From Acidimicrobiaceae bacterium (lineage in GTDB: Bacteria > Actinomycetota > Acidimicrobiia > Acidimicrobiales > RAAP-2), in NCBI GenBank assembly GCA_003164275.1, contig PLSY01000171.1, forward strand, positions 6,107-27,830: 21,724 bases of DNA, in the 5' to 3' direction. This document shows positions 21,192-21,724 of the stretch, piece by piece (within the stretch, counting starts at the first letter, position 1; every line of letters begins with the position of its first letter). A program made the translations under genes and the position numbers. A model generated the notes under the pieces. The model was given only the letters and a program-made list of their open reading frames with translations, ran no database searches and was not told the DNA's origin.

Positions 21192-21724
21192 CTAGCGGAC
21201 AGTGAGCTCCTTGCGATAGACGCGAGCCGGCCCGAGTTCGACCATCGAGTCGGCCATCCGGTCGAAGACCTGCGCCACTTCGCCGTCGGGCTCGGCCACC
21301 ATCACCGGTTTGCCCTGGTCTCCGCCCTCGCGAAGGGCCGCGACGAGGGGAACCTGGCCCAAGAGGGGAACACCGAGCTCGTCGGCCAACTGCTGGCCGC
21401 CCCCGGCTCCGAACAGCTCATAGCGCTTCCCGTCGTCCCCGGTGAACCAGCTCATGTTCTCGATGACGCCGCGGACGGCCAGCTTCAGCTTGCGGGCCGC
21501 GTACGCCGACCGCTGGGCCACCCGCTCGGCCGCCGGCTGGGGCGTCGTCACCACATAGACCTCGGTCTTGGTCAGATATTGGCCGAGAGACAAGGTGACG
21601 TCGCCAGTGCCAGGCGGCATGTCGATCAGGAGATAGTCCGGCTCGCCCCAGTACGCGTCGACCAGGAATTGTTCGAGGGCCTTGTGGAGCATGGGACCCC
21701 GCCAGATCACCGGGGTGTCGTCGG
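21192..21724 (-). CDS. Mrp/NBP35/ApbC-family P-loop iron-sulfur carrier, C-terminal part
   Basis: The gene runs off the window end, leaving about the last 176 residues. In frame from the edge it reads DDTPVIWRGPMLHKALEQFL, the Mrp signature after the missing P-loop. YLLIDMPPGTGDVTLSL is the Walker B/switch II segment, and ENMSWF and ELFGAGGG are further family blocks. Mrp proteins bind and transfer 4Fe-4S clusters to apoproteins. The usual CxxC between ENMS and FGxGGG is absent (WFTGDDGKRYELFG), as I recall also for mycobacterial Mrp. The stop is six bases from the convergent methyltransferase stop. The GTG at 21710 is internal, not the start. Confidence 0.92.
   Translation of the reverse strand, partial: DDTPVIWRGPMLHKALEQFLVDAYWGEPDYLLIDMPPGTGDVTLSLGQYLTKTEVYVVTTPQPAAERVAQRSAYAARKLKLAVRGVIENMSWFTGDDGKRYELFGAGGGQQLADELGVPLLGQVPLVAALREGGDQGKPVMVAEPDGEVAQVFDRMADSMVELGPARVYRKELTVR

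Noticed and set aside
1..21724. Mobile elements, CRISPR arrays, tRNA or rRNA genes, or a defence island
   Set aside because: No transposase, integrase, phage or restriction motifs, no spaced repeats of CRISPR type and no tRNA or rRNA signature were recognised on either strand.

Overview
The window is a stretch of chromosome from a high-GC actinobacterium. Coding is dense on both strands and third codon positions are mostly G or C. WhiB proteins are essentially confined to Actinobacteria and their phages. A WhiB1-like gene facing a PdtaS-type kinase gene, a DUF3107 protein, tandem ArsA-type ATPases and the phosphomutase-like/DUF3090/SCO1664-like trio are all actinobacterial hallmarks. The exact lineage cannot be fixed from this sequence. 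A deep-branching class such as Acidimicrobiia is a reasonable guess, because gene neighbourhoods that are separate in Mycobacterium lie side by side here. I see no mobile element, phage gene, tRNA, rRNA or CRISPR array, and no gap over 300 bases without a gene.

Layout. 1-1188: the end of a Bcp/PrxQ peroxiredoxin faces an Fpg/Nei DNA glycosylase. 1189-4923: a divergent FrhB-type iron-sulfur flavoprotein, then a large MMPL/RND membrane transporter ending in a GNRA-capped hairpin. 4985-6875: three overlapping genes encode a histidine-phosphatase-fold protein, a zinc-ribbon DUF3090 protein and a PI3/4-kinase-fold protein. 6882-9473 (minus): an AlgI-like MBOAT acyltransferase and a membrane-anchored SGNH hydrolase, a likely polysaccharide O-acylation pair. 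9642-11415 (minus): etfB-etfA with a well-formed promoter and tandem terminator-like hairpins. 11479-12189 (minus): a glycerophosphodiester phosphodiesterase.

12421-12711: whiB1, preceded by a perfect CRP-family box. It converges on a minus-strand operon (15873 to 12791) of an O-methyltransferase, a PHP phosphatase and pdtaS. Upstream on the same strand are DUF3107 and two ArsA-type ATPases (18425 to 15939). 18609-19712 is an HD-domain dGTPase-like protein. 19860-21185 is a cyclopropane-fatty-acid-synthase-family methyltransferase. 21192-21724 is the C-terminal part of an Mrp/NBP35 iron-sulfur carrier.

Common threads are redox and iron-sulfur handling (peroxiredoxin, FrhB-like protein, ETF, WhiB1, Mrp) and the cell envelope (MMPL, MBOAT/SGNH, CFA-like enzyme, GDPD). 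Several operon heads (fpg-like gene, FrhB-like gene, etfB, O-methyltransferase) have a TAnnnT -10 hexamer 6-8 bases before the start codon and little or no Shine-Dalgarno. This suggests leaderless transcripts. The most notable items are the CRP box at whiB1, an ArsA pair in which only one member keeps the signature lysine, and the conserved but functionally obscure phosphatase/zinc-ribbon/kinase-fold operon.
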